Counted from the first letter of the stretch, positions 28,278 to 40,014 are shown. The stretch is 64,000 bases of DNA from Pseudomonas fluorescens (GCF_002837185.1 NZ_KZ477994.1:119769-183768), one strand, 5' to 3'. Notes: generated by a model from the sequence alone, not told the origin. Translations and numbers: made by a program.

Positions 28278-31029
28278 GATAACCTTCAATGCCTTTGTCG
28301 AGGAAGCTCTCTACCTTGGCGCCGGTCAGGCCGCCGAGTCCTTTAAGGACGATCTGGAAGAAGAGCCCGTGGTCACCCTTTTCGTTAAGGGGGGCGATCT
28401 GGGTATATTCGTCGTTGGAAACCCAATAACGGTTGATCACGCGCAGTTTCCAGCAGCAGTTGTCGTACTCGAAACCACCAAAGGCTTCCAGGGTACGGTT
28501 GCGTGCATAGTCATACTGCCAGCGGGTGATCAGGTTCCACTGTGGAATGATCGGCCACATCATCGAGAAGTCGTGTTGCTGGATTTTGTAGTAATCCTTC
28601 ACGTAGTTCTCTTCGCCTGGCCTGCCGTAGTCGCCACCGAACTGCCATTTGTTGGTCAGCTGGTTATAGACGACCTGGTCGTTGCGATAGCGATAACCGA
28701 GGTTGATAACCTTGTTCGGGTCGTTCTCCGGCTGGTAGTGGAACATCGCGCTGCCGGACCGTGGAGAGTGGCTCTCGGGATCCCAGTTGTAGTCGGCTGT
28801 GGCGCGCCAGTCGCGGTTGAAGTGGAATTCGTATTCCAGCGCGATAGGCGATACGTCGGTACGCGCGTCATCACGATCGGCGGCCAATACGCCTGGCAGT
28901 TGAACCTCACGGTCCTTGAAGTACACGGCCTGACCTACCGAAACGCGTTGGCGCTCGAAACCGTTATCTTCGATCCAGCGGCTGGTTACGCCCAGGGACA
29001 GCTTGTTCTCGTCACCGATCCGGTCGGAACCGCTGAAGCGGTTGTCGCGGAACAATGAGGAATAGCTGAACGAGTATTCGCTGGTATCAAACACCGGAAT
29101 ATCGCTCTGGTCCTTGTTTGGTACGTAGAGGTAGTAGGCTCGCGGTTCGAGGGTCTGGTTGAAGTCCTTGCCGAACAAATTGGTTCTGCGGTCGAAGTAC
29201 AGGCCGCTGTCTACGCTGGCTACAGGTATTGCGCGGTCCTGGGAGCTCTTGAAAGTTTGACCGGCAAGGGCCATTTGGCTCTTGCCTGTACCATCCAGGT
29301 CAAGATCGTACTTGGTGTAGACGTACTTGAGCTTCGGCGTGATAAAGCCGTAGGTCCAGTTCATCGGGTATTCGACGGCTGGCGCGACGTTCAGACGAGT
29401 ACCGTTGGCGCGGGTAAGACCCAGTACGTTGCTATCCAGGCGAGGTGAAACCAAGCCGTTTTCGTCGGTGAACGTACCGCTCTGCAAGTCACGATCAAAG
29501 CGTACGGCTTCGGTTTCATAACTGAAGTTCAAGCCGCCCGGATGAAACGGCAGTTGGCCGTTCAGCGTGAGCTGCGGCAACCGGTCATACGGCGTGATCT
29601 GAGAGATTGTGGACAGCTGGTACGCTTGGACATTCAAGCGAGCCTGATAAGAGTCGCCGCGATACGTCAGGGAACCCTGCTGGTTCAGGAAGTCCTGGTT
29701 CTCTACACCTTCCTCGAACGACTTCAGATCCTGGAAGTAATAAGGGTCGCTGATCTTGGTGTAGTCCACCTGGGACGTCAGGCGCGAATCCAACCCGCCC
29801 CTGTGCTGCCAGTTGAGCATGTAGCGGGTTTTTTCGTAATCGGTCTGGTTCTTGCGCTCGTCGTTATCGTCGTTCAGGTACGCCCCGCCGAACTGGCCTT
29901 CGCTGGACTTGGTGAGGTAGCGGAATTCGCCTTCCATCAACAGGCCGCGCTTGGTCATGTATTGCGGGTACAACGTGGCGTCGTAGTTCGGTGCCAGGTT
30001 GAAGTAGTACGGCGTCACGAGGGTAAAGCCAGTTTCACTGCCGGTGCTGAAGCTCGGCGGCAGGAAGCCTGATTGACGGCGGTCGTCAATCGGGAAGTAG
30101 ATGTAAGGGGTGTACAGGATCGGGATGTTCTTGACCCGCAACGTCGCGTTGGTGGCGGTACCGAAACCGGTGGCCGGGTTCAACGTGATGTTGTTGCCCT
30201 TGAGCTGCCAGGCGTTGCTGTCCGGCTCGCAGGTGGTGTACGTACCGTCCTTGAGACGGATGATCGCATTCTCGGCACGCTTGGCGTACAGCGCGTTACC
30301 GCGGATACGCGACTTGTGCATCACGTACTCGGCGTTGTCGATCTGGGCCGCGCCGGTATCGAGCTGGACCTGGGCACGGTCGCCCACGATCAGCGCGCCG
30401 TTGTCGCGCAGGCGCACGTTGCCGTTCAGCTCGCCACGGTTCTCGGCCTGGTACAGGCTGGCTTCGTCGGACTCCAGCTGCATGCTGCCCTGGCGCATGA
30501 CGACGTCACCGGCCAGTGTGGCAACCTGCTGTTCCTGCTCGTAACGAGAGGCCTTGGCACCGATGAAAGTCGGCGCATCGCTCTTGTTCGTCTTGTCGTT
30601 CATGCCAGGACGCGTCGGCTCGATGTAGGAGCCGCCGCAGTAAGGGCCGGTTTCGGCCAGCTGTGCTGCGGTCAGTTTCTCGCGAGGCACCCAGTCCAGG
30701 TGGCTGTAGTCTTTGCTGCGCGAACGCAGCCCACGGCCCTTGGCTTCGGTGACCAGCATGGTCTTGGGCTCGGCGTCGACGCTGCCGCCAGCTTCGCCCT
30801 GCGGCGTGCTGTTGGCCGAGCTGACGGCAGAACCGTCATGCACCGGGCGCGGTGGCAATGGGGCGGCGGCCGTCTTCGGCGCGCAATCCCAGGCACCCGA
30901 AGCAGAGACTGAGCAGTCATACTGTTCCGCGGCGACCACGAATGAGGTGGCGAAAGGTTGCAAGGCCAGCAGACTGCCGGTTACCAGCAACGGAAATTTT
31001 CTACGAAACGCGGGGGATTTCAATGCCAT
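28252..31029 (-). CDS. lptD: LPS assembly outer-membrane protein LptD
   Basis: A 925-residue protein. Signal peptide ([20 protein letters not shown]...), N-terminal OstA/LptA-like beta-jellyroll (about 190-330, with [17 protein letters not shown]), then a large C-terminal beta-barrel rich in alternating aromatic strands. With LptE it inserts lipopolysaccharide into the outer leaflet. Cysteines expected for the two disulfide bonds are seen in [16 protein letters not shown] near the N-terminus and DNCCWKLR near the C-terminus. The ATG at 31029 begins the signal peptide; 67 codons of open frame before it overlap amgK. First gene of lptD-surA-pdxA-rsmA. Confidence 0.97.
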   Translation of the reverse strand: MALKSPAFRRKFPLLVTGSLLALQPFATSFVVAAEQYDCSVSASGAWDCAPKTAAAPLPPRPVHDGSAVSSANSTPQGEAGGSVDAEPKTMLVTEAKGRGLRSRSKDYSHLDWVPREKLTAAQLAETGPYCGGSYIEPTRPGMNDKTNKSDAPTFIGAKASRYEQEQQVATLAGDVVMRQGSMQLESDEASLYQAENRGELNGNVRLRDNGALIVGDRAQVQLDTGAAQIDNAEYVMHKSRIRGNALYAKRAENAIIRLKDGTYTTCEPDSNAWQLKGNNITLNPATGFGTATNATLRVKNIPILYTPYIYFPIDDRRQSGFLPPSFSTGSETGFTLVTPYYFNLAPNYDATLYPQYMTKRGLLMEGEFRYLTKSSEGQFGGAYLNDDNDERKNQTDYEKTRYMLNWQHRGGLDSRLTSQVDYTKISDPYYFQDLKSFEEGVENQDFLNQQGSLTYRGDSYQARLNVQAYQLSTISQITPYDRLPQLTLNGQLPFHPGGLNFSYETEAVRFDRDLQSGTFTDENGLVSPRLDSNVLGLTRANGTRLNVAPAVEYPMNWTYGFITPKLKYVYTKYDLDLDGTGKSQMALAGQTFKSSQDRAIPVASVDSGLYFDRRTNLFGKDFNQTLEPRAYYLYVPNKDQSDIPVFDTSEYSFSYSSLFRDNRFSGSDRIGDENKLSLGVTSRWIEDNGFERQRVSVGQAVYFKDREVQLPGVLAADRDDARTDVSPIALEYEFHFNRDWRATADYNWDPESHSPRSGSAMFHYQPENDPNKVINLGYRYRNDQVVYNQLTNKWQFGGDYGRPGEENYVKDYYKIQQHDFSMMWPIIPQWNLITRWQYDYARNRTLEAFGGFEYDNCCWKLRVINRYWVSNDEYTQIAPLNEKGDHGLFFQIVLKGLGGLTGAKVESFLDKGIEGYREREDKAF

Positions 31030-31159
31030 CTTATTAGTCCGGGCTTCCTGCGTGCCATCTGCCCGCGGTTTGGGCCGCACGCCTCTCGATGGTCTGAAAA
31101 AGATGCGTGATAATAAAGCATGCCCCGCTTGACGGCTAGCGCCGTCGGAGACCCTTGTA

Positions 31160-32856
<1,697 letters not shown>

Positions 32857-32857
32857 G

Positions 32858-33625
32858 ATGTTGTGGCCAGGGACGCTGATCGGCGCCGGGGCTGGCTTTG
32901 CGATTGCCAGCATCCCGGGGGCTTTGTTGGGTGCATTGCTGGGGCAGGCGCTGGACCGGCGCCTGCAATTGCACAGCTGGGCGCAGTTACGCGAACGCCT
33001 TGGCGGTCGCCCCGCGTTGCGCAACGACGAATTGTTGTTCGTGCTGCTGGGGCGTCTGGCCAAAAGCAATGGGCGCATTGTGGACGGGCATATCCAGCAG
33101 GCGCGCCAGGAAATGCGCGCGCTGGACATGACCGAGCCGGCCCAGCGCCGAGCCATCATGGCCTTCAATCGCGGCAAGTCCGGCACTGACCGTGTCCGCC
33201 GTTATCTGCGCGTGCTCAAGGCGCAACCCCATGCCGCCGAGGGGGTTCTACGTGCCTGTTGGCGCATGGCCTGGGCCGATGGCCGGGCGGATGATACCGA
33301 GCGTGAGCTGATCCAGTTGTGGGGCAAATGGCTGGGCTGGACGCCGCAGCAAATCCGCGCGTTGGCTTCCGATTACGCGCCGGCGCGCAAGCCGTTGGCC
33401 AACCGTGGCGGGGCTTATCAGGAAGCGCTGCGGATTCTGGGAGTGACGGCAACCGCTGAGCCCTCGGTGATCAAGCACGCCTATCGCCGCTTGCTCAGCC
33501 GCCACCACCCGGACAAGATCGCCGGCAGTGGCGCCAGCCCCGCACAAGTGCGCGAGGCGACCGAGCGTACCCGTGAGTTGCATAACGCTTACGCATTGAT
33601 TCGCGAGCGGCGGGACTTTCGTTGA
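32858..33625 (+). CDS. DjlA-like membrane co-chaperone with C-terminal J-domain
   Basis: A 255-residue protein. An N-terminal hydrophobic, glycine/alanine-rich anchor (about residues 4-30), then a TerB-like helical region (about 55-180), then a C-terminal J-domain with the HPD motif (His217-Asp219) that stimulates DnaK ATPase. This is the DjlA layout: type III membrane protein with the J-domain in the cytosol. It begins one base after murU, so it is cotranscribed with the wall-recycling genes. Its clients are not known. Confidence 0.9.
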   Translation: MLWPGTLIGAGAGFAIASIPGALLGALLGQALDRRLQLHSWAQLRERLGGRPALRNDELLFVLLGRLAKSNGRIVDGHIQQARQEMRALDMTEPAQRRAIMAFNRGKSGTDRVRRYLRVLKAQPHAAEGVLRACWRMAWADGRADDTERELIQLWGKWLGWTPQQIRALASDYAPARKPLANRGGAYQEALRILGVTATAEPSVIKHAYRRLLSRHHPDKIAGSGASPAQVREATERTRELHNAYALIRERRDFR

Positions 33626-33653
33626 TAGTGCCAGCCTGAGAACGCCGATCGAA

Positions 33654-33743
33654 TGTGGGAGGGGGCTTGCCCCCGATGGCGGAGTGTCAGTCAGCACGTG
33701 TGGCAGCTGATACACCGCTATCGGGGGCAAGCCCCCTCCCACA
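33654..33743. repeat. REPIN (GTGGGAGGGGGCTTG type)
   Basis: Two perfect inverted copies of TGTGGGAGGGGGCTTGCCCC with CGAT extensions around a spacer of about 45 bases. It sits between the convergent djlA-like and DUF3530 genes, a common REPIN location. Confidence 0.97.
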
Positions 33744-33773
33744 TTGGTTATTCAGCACTTTCGAAAAATGTGT

Positions 33774-34742
33774 TCAATCGGCCTGCGGGCTCAACCAGCC
33801 GCGAACTCTGCGGTACAACTGCTCCTGCTCGGCGGCATCGTTGCCGGGCAGGGCGTGGAGTTGCACCGGCTTGTAGCCGTCATTCTTGCCGCGTTTGGCC
33901 GCCTGCATACGGGCCAGTGCATTTTTGCCGTCCTGGGCGCCGTCCTGGTAGAACACATCCGCGGTAGGCACTTTCAACGCCGGCGCCAACTGCTGCAGGT
34001 CCGGTTGACGAGCGGCGGGTGTCTTCCCGGCCACCATCACCAGTTTCTGCACCTGGGCGGGTTGTTTCTCGCTCAGGTAGCGCGCAGCCCACCATGCACC
34101 GGTGCCGTGACCGAGCAGTGCCACACTGCGGGCGCCCTGGGTCTGGGCGAAAGCGACGGCAGCGTCGATGCGGTCGAAGATACGTTTGGCGTCGGTCTTG
34201 TCCTGTTCATCCGCGCCCGGTACCACCGCCGGGTCAGTGCCTTCGGCTTCCGCGCTGGCAGCCTGTTCGACGGGTTTGGCGACCGTGCTGCCGTCCTTGC
34301 TGCTGGTATCGACCGCCGCTTTGGGCGGCTCGATGACGCGTGGCGGCAAGGTGTCCAGGTTGACGTCCGGCAATGACAGGCTGAGGGTGCCCCAGGCAGC
34401 GTCCGGCAGTTTACGGCGCAACGGGCCGATTGCTTGCGGCCAGTCGGCATTTTCGCCGGCGCCTGGCACGATAATCACCACACCTTGGGGGTCGGCTCCG
34501 TTGGCGGGCTTCCACAGGGCCAGGAACGACTCGCTGCCGGCCTGCAATTGTTGTTGTTCCTGTTGCGCAACCTGACGTTCGAGCGCGCGCGCTTCTGCCT
34601 CGCTGCGCTCGGGCAAGGGCTGGCGCTCGGCGGGTTTTTCCGCGACGGCTGCTGGCGCATCGGCGGCTTGAACAGAAAAGGCGCTGGTAAATAGCAGCGA
34701 CAGGCACAATGCTGGCAGTGCCGAACGGTTTCGAGGTGGCAT
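33774..34742 (-). CDS. DUF3530 family exported alpha/beta-hydrolase-like protein
   Basis: A 322-residue protein with a signal peptide (LCLSLLFTSAFSVQA, cleavage near residue 26), then a Glu/Gln-rich helical stretch (RALERQVAQQEQQQ). The core resembles the alpha/beta hydrolase fold: GVVIIVPGAGENADWP and ALLGHGTGAWWAARYL. The nucleophile elbow reads GHGTG and lacks the usual serine (GxSxG), so a standard esterase mechanism is doubtful. A long Ala/Pro/Lys-rich insert (about residues 138-180) is low complexity. I infer a periplasmic location and cannot give a function. It is divergent from agtS. Confidence 0.85.
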   Translation of the reverse strand: MPPRNRSALPALCLSLLFTSAFSVQAADAPAAVAEKPAERQPLPERSEAEARALERQVAQQEQQQLQAGSESFLALWKPANGADPQGVVIIVPGAGENADWPQAIGPLRRKLPDAAWGTLSLSLPDVNLDTLPPRVIEPPKAAVDTSSKDGSTVAKPVEQAASAEAEGTDPAVVPGADEQDKTDAKRIFDRIDAAVAFAQTQGARSVALLGHGTGAWWAARYLSEKQPAQVQKLVMVAGKTPAARQPDLQQLAPALKVPTADVFYQDGAQDGKNALARMQAAKRGKNDGYKPVQLHALPGNDAAEQEQLYRRVRGWLSPQAD

Positions 34743-34819
34743 CGTTAAATCCCGGCCAGAAGTGATTCCAGCAGCCTAATGGGTTGATCGGTATTTGTCA
34801 GTGATGTGAGACGTGGATC

Positions 34820-36814
34820 ATGGGTTTTCGCTTGCTGCTGGTTATCGGCTGTCTGTGTGTTGCCTTGATGGGCAACGCCGCGCCTGCTCCCGTCGTGCCC
34901 CAGGCGCAGCTGAATGCGCAGCAGCGTGCGTGGCTGGCGCAGCACCCGCAACTGCGGGTGGGCCTGGTATTGCAGGCGCCTTACGCGCAATACGACCGAC
35001 GGCTGCAGCGGTTGTCCGGGGCCAATGTCGAGTTGATGCAATGGCTGGCCAAGGCGCTTGGCATCGAGTTGACCTGGCGCAACTTTCCCGATCAGCAGCA
35101 GTTGGAAGCCGCCGTGCGCGATGGCGAGGTGGATATCGCTCCGGGCCTGCAGCAAACCCCGGCCGGCTTGCGCCTGTGGTTGTTCAGCGACCCTTATATG
35201 CGTGTGCCCCAGCATATCGTCGGTATTCGCGAAGGCGGCGGCGCGGTGGAGCTGGAAAAACTCGACGCACAATCGCGCATCGCGGTGCGCATGCCCAGCA
35301 CGGTGGCCGATTACCTGCGCAGTACGTACCCCAACCTTAACCTGCAAGGCGTGCCCATGGAGCGCCAGGCCCTGCAGTTACTGGTGAGTCGGCAGGCGCG
35401 CTATGCAGTGGTGGATGAGGCGCAACTGGGGCGGTTGTCCGGCGAGGCGGAGTTTGCCGGGCTGGCGGTGGTCGGCGATATCGGCTTGCCGCAGTTGCTG
35501 CGAGTGGCCACTCGGCGTGAATGGCCGCAGCTGGCCGGCATCATGCAAAGCGCCTTGCGGGCGATACCCGCCCGCGACCTGGATCAATTGCACAGCCGCT
35601 GGCTGCAACCTCAGTACCCGCGTTTATCGGACGCCATGGGCTTGTGGAAAAACCTCAGCGTGCTGTTGGGGCTGATGCTGCTCGCCAGCCTCGCGGCGGT
35701 GCTCTGGCAGCGCCGCCAACAGCGTCACCTGGAGCACGACCTGTTGGCGGCGCGGGAGGAAAGTGCAGCGCGCGCCGCTGGCGCTGAAGCCTTGCGCCTG
35801 ACGCAGTTTTCCATCGATCAAAGTACGGTCGGCATCCTGTGGGTGAATTGGGACAGTCACGTGCGTTACGCCAATCGCGCCGCCGAAACCATGCTCGGCT
35901 ATGGCGCTGGCGCGTTGATCGAGCGACCGCTGATCGATTTCGACCCGACGTTGACCATGGACCGCTGGCTCAATCTGTGGAAGCGTGGGCGTGCCAGCGA
36001 GGAAGGCGCGCAGACCTTCGCCACCGACTGCCTGCGCGCCGACGGCAGCATCCTGCCGGCGGACGTATCGTTGAGTTTTCTGCGCTTTGCCGACGGCGAG
36101 TACCTGGTGGTTTACCTGACTGACGTCACCGAGCGCCGCCGTTATGTGGCCGCCTTGCTGCAGAGCGAGGCACAGTTGCGCGAATTGTCGGCCCACCTGG
36201 AAACGGTGCGCGAAGAAGAAAAGGCGCGTATCGCCCGCGAGGTACACGACGAACTCGGGCAGATGCTCACCGTGCTCAAACTGGAAACCTCTATGTGTGA
36301 ATTGGCCTATGCGCAACTCGACCCGGGCCTGAACGAGCGCTTGAACAGCATGAAGCGCCTGATCGCCCAGCTTTTCCAGCTGGTCCGTGATGTCGCCACC
36401 GCGCTGCGACCGCCGATTCTCGACGCCGGCATTGCCTCGGCCATCGAATGGCAGGCGCGCCGTTTCGAAGCGCGCACGCAGATTCCCTGTCTGGTACGCG
36501 TCCCGGAAAACCCGCCGGTACTGAGCGACGCCAAGGCCATCGGTCTGTTCCGCATCCTGCAGGAAGCGCTGACCAATGTGATGCGCCATGCCCAGGCGCA
36601 TACTGTGGAGCTGACGCTGGGCGTAGATGGCCCGAACCTGCGACTGACCATCAGCGATGACGGAATCGGCTTCGTGCAGGCGCAGGGGCGAGCGGTGTCG
36701 TTCGGCCTGGTCGGCATGCGTGAACGGGTGCTGATCATGGGCGGGCAGTTGAGCCTGGTCAGCGAGTTGGGGGAGGGCACCACCCTGAGTGTCACGGTGC
36801 CGTTGGATGCCTGA
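34820..36814 (+). CDS. agtS: AgtS-like hybrid sensor: periplasmic SBP, PAS, HisKA_3 histidine kinase
   Basis: A 664-residue sensor kinase. Signal/anchor (1-21), periplasmic SBP_bac_3 ligand domain (about 42-262), transmembrane helix (about 279-296), PAS (about 325-440), HisKA_3 dimerisation with the phosphorylated His476 in IAREVHDELGQ, and a C-terminal ATPase domain with ISDDGIGF. The position before the agtR and agtABCD orthologues matches P. aeruginosa AgtS, which senses 4-aminobutyrate and 5-aminovalerate. The ligand is inferred from context. The partner regulator follows after 21 bases. Confidence 0.9.
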   Translation: MGFRLLLVIGCLCVALMGNAAPAPVVPQAQLNAQQRAWLAQHPQLRVGLVLQAPYAQYDRRLQRLSGANVELMQWLAKALGIELTWRNFPDQQQLEAAVRDGEVDIAPGLQQTPAGLRLWLFSDPYMRVPQHIVGIREGGGAVELEKLDAQSRIAVRMPSTVADYLRSTYPNLNLQGVPMERQALQLLVSRQARYAVVDEAQLGRLSGEAEFAGLAVVGDIGLPQLLRVATRREWPQLAGIMQSALRAIPARDLDQLHSRWLQPQYPRLSDAMGLWKNLSVLLGLMLLASLAAVLWQRRQQRHLEHDLLAAREESAARAAGAEALRLTQFSIDQSTVGILWVNWDSHVRYANRAAETMLGYGAGALIERPLIDFDPTLTMDRWLNLWKRGRASEEGAQTFATDCLRADGSILPADVSLSFLRFADGEYLVVYLTDVTERRRYVAALLQSEAQLRELSAHLETVREEEKARIAREVHDELGQMLTVLKLETSMCELAYAQLDPGLNERLNSMKRLIAQLFQLVRDVATALRPPILDAGIASAIEWQARRFEARTQIPCLVRVPENPPVLSDAKAIGLFRILQEALTNVMRHAQAHTVELTLGVDGPNLRLTISDDGIGFVQAQGRAVSFGLVGMRERVLIMGGQLSLVSELGEGTTLSVTVPLDA

Positions 36815-36835
36815 CAACAATAAGAGGAAACCCCT

Positions 36836-37465
36836 GTGATCCGCGTACTGGTAGCCGAAGACCACACCATTGTCCGAGAAGGCCTCAAGCAATTGATCGG
36901 CCTGGCCAAGGACCTGCTGGTGGTGGGCGAAGCGAGCAATGGCGAGCAATTGCTGGAGACCCTGCGCCATGTGCCGTGCGAGGTGGTGTTGCTGGATATC
37001 TCCATGCCCGGCGTGAATGGCCTGGAGGCTATCGCGCGTATCCGGGCGCTGAGCAACCCGCCGGCGATCCTGGTGTTGTCCATGCACGATGAGGCGCAAA
37101 TGGCTGCTCGCGCCCTCAAGGTCGGCGCGGCCGGCTATGCCACCAAGGACAGCGACCCGGCACTGCTGCTGATGGCGATTCGCAAGGTCGCGGCGGGCGG
37201 GCGCTATATCGACCCGGACCTGGCAGACCGCATGGTCTTCGAAGTCGGCCTGACGGATTCGCGCCCCTTGTACTCGCTGCTGTCGGAGCGCGAGTTCTCG
37301 GTGTTCGAACGTCTGGCACAAGGCGCCAACGTCAACGACATCGCCCTGCAGTTGGCCCTGAGCAGCAAGACCATCAGCACCCACAAGGCGCGCTTGATGC
37401 AAAAGCTCAATATCACCTCCCTGGCCGAGTTGGTGAAATACGCCATGGAACACAAGCTGCTGTAG
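36836..37465 (+). CDS. agtR: AgtR-like NarL/LuxR-family response regulator
   Basis: A 209-residue response regulator. The receiver domain has the acidic pair Glu8-Asp9, phosphoacceptor Asp54 in VLLDISMP and the conserved Lys in YATKD. The C-terminal LuxR helix-turn-helix has LSEREFSVFERLAQGANVNDIA and LSSKTISTHKARLMQKL. The start codon is GTG after AAGAGGAAA. It is expected to activate the transporter genes immediately downstream, where a perfect inverted repeat lies in the promoter region. Confidence 0.92.
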   Translation: MIRVLVAEDHTIVREGLKQLIGLAKDLLVVGEASNGEQLLETLRHVPCEVVLLDISMPGVNGLEAIARIRALSNPPAILVLSMHDEAQMAARALKVGAAGYATKDSDPALLLMAIRKVAAGGRYIDPDLADRMVFEVGLTDSRPLYSLLSEREFSVFERLAQGANVNDIALQLALSSKTISTHKARLMQKLNITSLAELVKYAMEHKLL

Positions 37466-37542
37466 CGGCGTATCCATTAACGACACCTCGCAAGCGCCGC
37501 CCGACACGGGCTTGCCGCTGCACTGTCCCATGCCCGTCATCC

Positions 37543-37562
37543 GGGTAGGGCGATCCCTACCC
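37543..37562. promoter_or_regulatory. Perfect palindrome GGGTAGGG-CGAT-CCCTACCC before agtA
   Basis: Two 8-base arms around a 4-base centre, about 110 bases before the agtA start in the 204-base agtR-agtA gap. A weaker GGCCCC-8 bases-GGGGCC repeat lies at 37597-37616. LuxR-type response regulators bind such dyads, so this is the best candidate AgtR operator. Sequence seen; binding inferred. Confidence 0.5.
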
Positions 37563-37669
37563 CGAACCTTCCATCCGGCTGATGCGATTCTCTCCTGGCC
37601 CCCGATTTCCGGGGCCTCGCGCGTGGACTACGCTTGTGTCACAGCGGTCCAAAACACAAAGGTGCGGGT

Positions 37670-38782
37670 ATGAGCGAGGCGGATACAAATGATGTGCTGG
37701 TCAGCTTTCGTGGCGTGCAGAAAAGCTACGATGGCGAAAACCTGATCGTCAAAGACCTCAACCTGGAGATTCGCAAGGGCGAGTTCCTCACCCTGCTGGG
37801 GCCGTCCGGTTCGGGCAAGACCACCAGCCTGATGATGCTGGCCGGCTTCGAAACCCCCACCGCCGGCGAAATCCAGCTGGCCGGACGCTCGATCAATAAC
37901 GTGCCGCCGCACAAGCGCGACATTGGCATGGTGTTCCAGAACTACGCATTGTTCCCGCACATGACCGTGGCCGAGAACCTGGCGTTTCCCCTGTCCGTGC
38001 GTGGCTTGAGCAAGACCGACATCAGCGAGCGGGTCAAGCGCGTGCTGAGCATGGTCCAGCTCGACGCCTTCGCCCAGCGCTACCCCGCGCAACTGTCGGG
38101 GGGCCAGCAACAGCGGGTGGCACTGGCCCGCGCATTGGTGTTCGAACCGCAACTGGTGCTGATGGACGAACCCCTGGGTGCCCTCGACAAGCAATTGCGC
38201 GAACACATGCAGATGGAAATCAAGCACCTGCATCAGCGCCTCGGCGTGACCGTGGTGTATGTGACCCATGACCAGGGCGAAGCCTTGACCATGTCCGACC
38301 GTGTGGCGGTGTTCCACCAGGGCGAAATCCAGCAGATCGCCGCGCCGCGCAGCCTGTATGAAGAACCGAAGAACACCTTTGTGGCCAACTTCATCGGCGA
38401 AAACAACCGCCTCAATGGCCGTCTGCACAGCCACACCGGCGAGCGCTGTGTGGTGGAGCTGGCGCGCGGCGAGAAGGTCGAGGCGCTGGCGGTGAATGTC
38501 GGCGCGATCGGCGGCCCGGTGACCCTGTCGGTGCGTCCGGAGCGCGTCAGCCTCAATGGCGCAAGTGACCGCTGCATCAACCGTTTCTCCGGGCGGGTGG
38601 CGGAGTTCATCTACCTGGGCGACCACGTGCGTGTGCGCCTGGAAGTCTGCGGCAAGACCGATTTTTTCGTGAAACAACCGATTGCCGAGCTGGACCCGGC
38701 CCTGACGGTCGGCGACGTAGTACCGATTGGCTGGCAAGTCGAGCACGTTCGCGCACTCGACCCACTTCTAGAGGCGAATTGA
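37670..38782 (+). CDS. agtA: ABC transporter ATP-binding protein AgtA (PotA-like)
   Basis: A 370-residue importer ATPase. Walker A LLGPSGSGKTT, signature LSGGQQQRV, Walker B LVLMDEPLGALD and switch His in YVTHDQGEA are all intact, with a C-terminal TOBE domain (about residues 285-360). It is of the polyamine/putrescine branch. In P. aeruginosa the corresponding operon takes up 4-aminobutyrate and 5-aminovalerate. The ATG at 37670 (MSEADTNDVLVSF) fits the family start; twelve upstream codons are open but not conserved. Lettering of the agt genes follows operon order. Confidence 0.92.
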   Translation: MSEADTNDVLVSFRGVQKSYDGENLIVKDLNLEIRKGEFLTLLGPSGSGKTTSLMMLAGFETPTAGEIQLAGRSINNVPPHKRDIGMVFQNYALFPHMTVAENLAFPLSVRGLSKTDISERVKRVLSMVQLDAFAQRYPAQLSGGQQQRVALARALVFEPQLVLMDEPLGALDKQLREHMQMEIKHLHQRLGVTVVYVTHDQGEALTMSDRVAVFHQGEIQQIAAPRSLYEEPKNTFVANFIGENNRLNGRLHSHTGERCVVELARGEKVEALAVNVGAIGGPVTLSVRPERVSLNGASDRCINRFSGRVAEFIYLGDHVRVRLEVCGKTDFFVKQPIAELDPALTVGDVVPIGWQVEHVRALDPLLEAN

Positions 38783-38825
38783 TCGCCCCCTGGCTTCACC
38801 AACCCTGCACGTGGAGAGCACAACA

Positions 38826-39866
38826 ATGTTGAGATCCCTTAAGTATTCGGCCCTGGCTATCGGCTTGATGGGCGCGACACAGGTCATGGCAGGCCCGGAC
38901 CTGACTGTCGTTTCCTTTGGCGGCGCGAACAAGGCGGCCCAGGTCAAGGCCTTCTATGCCCCGTGGGAAAGCGCGGGCAACGGCAAGATCATCGCCGGTG
39001 AATACAACGGTGAGATGGCCAAGGTCAAAGCCATGGTCGACACCAAGAGCGTGTCCTGGGACCTGGTGGAAGTGGAGTCGCCGGAACTGTCCCGTGGCTG
39101 CGACGAAGACATGTTCGAGCCCCTGGACCCGAAACTGTTCGGCAACCCCGCCGACTACGTCAAAGGCGCGATCCAGCCCTGCGGCGTGGGCTTCTTTGTG
39201 TGGTCGACCGTGCTCGCCTACAACGCCGACAAACTCGCCAGTGCACCGACCAGCTGGGCGGATTTCTGGGACACCAAGAAATTCCCCGGCAAGCGCGGCC
39301 TGCGCAAAGGCGCCAAATACACCCTGGAATTCGCGCTGATGGCCGACGGTGTAGCGCCCAAGGACGTCTATAAAGTGCTGGCCGGCAAAGATGGCCAGGA
39401 CCGTGCGTTCAAGAAACTCGACGAACTCAAACCGTCGATCCAGTGGTGGGAAGCCGGTGCACAGCCGCCGCAATACCTCGCCTCGGGCGACGTAGTGATG
39501 AGCTCGGCCTACAACGGCCGGATCGCCGCCGTGCAGAAAGAAAGCAACCTCAAAGTGGTGTGGAACGGCGGCATCTACGACTTCGACGCCTGGGCCATTC
39601 CAAAGGGCCTGGCCAAGGACCGCGCCGAAGCGGCGAAGAAATTCATCGCCTTCTCGGTGCAGCCGCAACAGCAGAAGATCTATTCGGAAAACATCGCCTA
39701 CGGCCCGGCCAACACCCAGGCCGTGCCGCTGCTGGCCAAAGACGTGCTCAAAGACATGCCGACCACCCCGGAAAATATCGCCAACCAGGTGCAGATCGAT
39801 GTGAGCTTCTGGGCGGATAACGGCGAGCAGCTCGAGCAGCGCTTCAATTCCTGGGCTGCTAAATAA
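38826..39866 (+). CDS. agtB: ABC transporter periplasmic substrate-binding protein AgtB
   Basis: A 346-residue PotD/PotF-like binding protein with a signal peptide (LALIGLM-type core ending QVMA, about residues 1-22). The mature N-terminus DLTVVSFGGANKAAQ and the central LEFALMADGV and VMSSAYNGRIAAV segments are typical of the spermidine/putrescine-binding cluster. It captures the substrate (5-aminovalerate or 4-aminobutyrate by analogy) in the periplasm. The ATG at 38826 (MLRSLKYSAL) starts the signal peptide after a GGAGAG ribosome site. A REPIN follows its stop codon by four bases. Confidence 0.92.
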   Translation: MLRSLKYSALAIGLMGATQVMAGPDLTVVSFGGANKAAQVKAFYAPWESAGNGKIIAGEYNGEMAKVKAMVDTKSVSWDLVEVESPELSRGCDEDMFEPLDPKLFGNPADYVKGAIQPCGVGFFVWSTVLAYNADKLASAPTSWADFWDTKKFPGKRGLRKGAKYTLEFALMADGVAPKDVYKVLAGKDGQDRAFKKLDELKPSIQWWEAGAQPPQYLASGDVVMSSAYNGRIAAVQKESNLKVVWNGGIYDFDAWAIPKGLAKDRAEAAKKFIAFSVQPQQQKIYSENIAYGPANTQAVPLLAKDVLKDMPTTPENIANQVQIDVSFWADNGEQLEQRFNSWAAK

Positions 39867-39870
39867 TCCA

Positions 39871-39960
39871 TGTGGGAGGGGGCTTGCCCCCGATGACGGT
39901 GTGTCAGACGACGGCTGATTTGACTGATCCACCGCCATCGGGGGCAAGCCCCCTCCCACA
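39871..39960. repeat. REPIN inside the agt operon
   Basis: Perfect inverted REP pair (TGTGGGAGGGGGCTTGCCCC arms) between agtB and agtC. The four transporter genes otherwise look like one transcript. The strong hairpins could protect the agtAB mRNA from 3' decay and raise the binding protein over the permeases, a known effect of REP elements in other bacteria. Confidence 0.97.
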
Positions 39961-40014
39961 GGGGATCTGTTGTGTTTGACAGATTGCATCCACTTTCAAG
40001 ACCCGGAGTTTTCC

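Noticed and set aside
35624..37540. 638-codon minus-strand frame
   Set aside because: Antisense to agtS and agtR; rich in His/Gln/Arg, as expected of a shadow frame.
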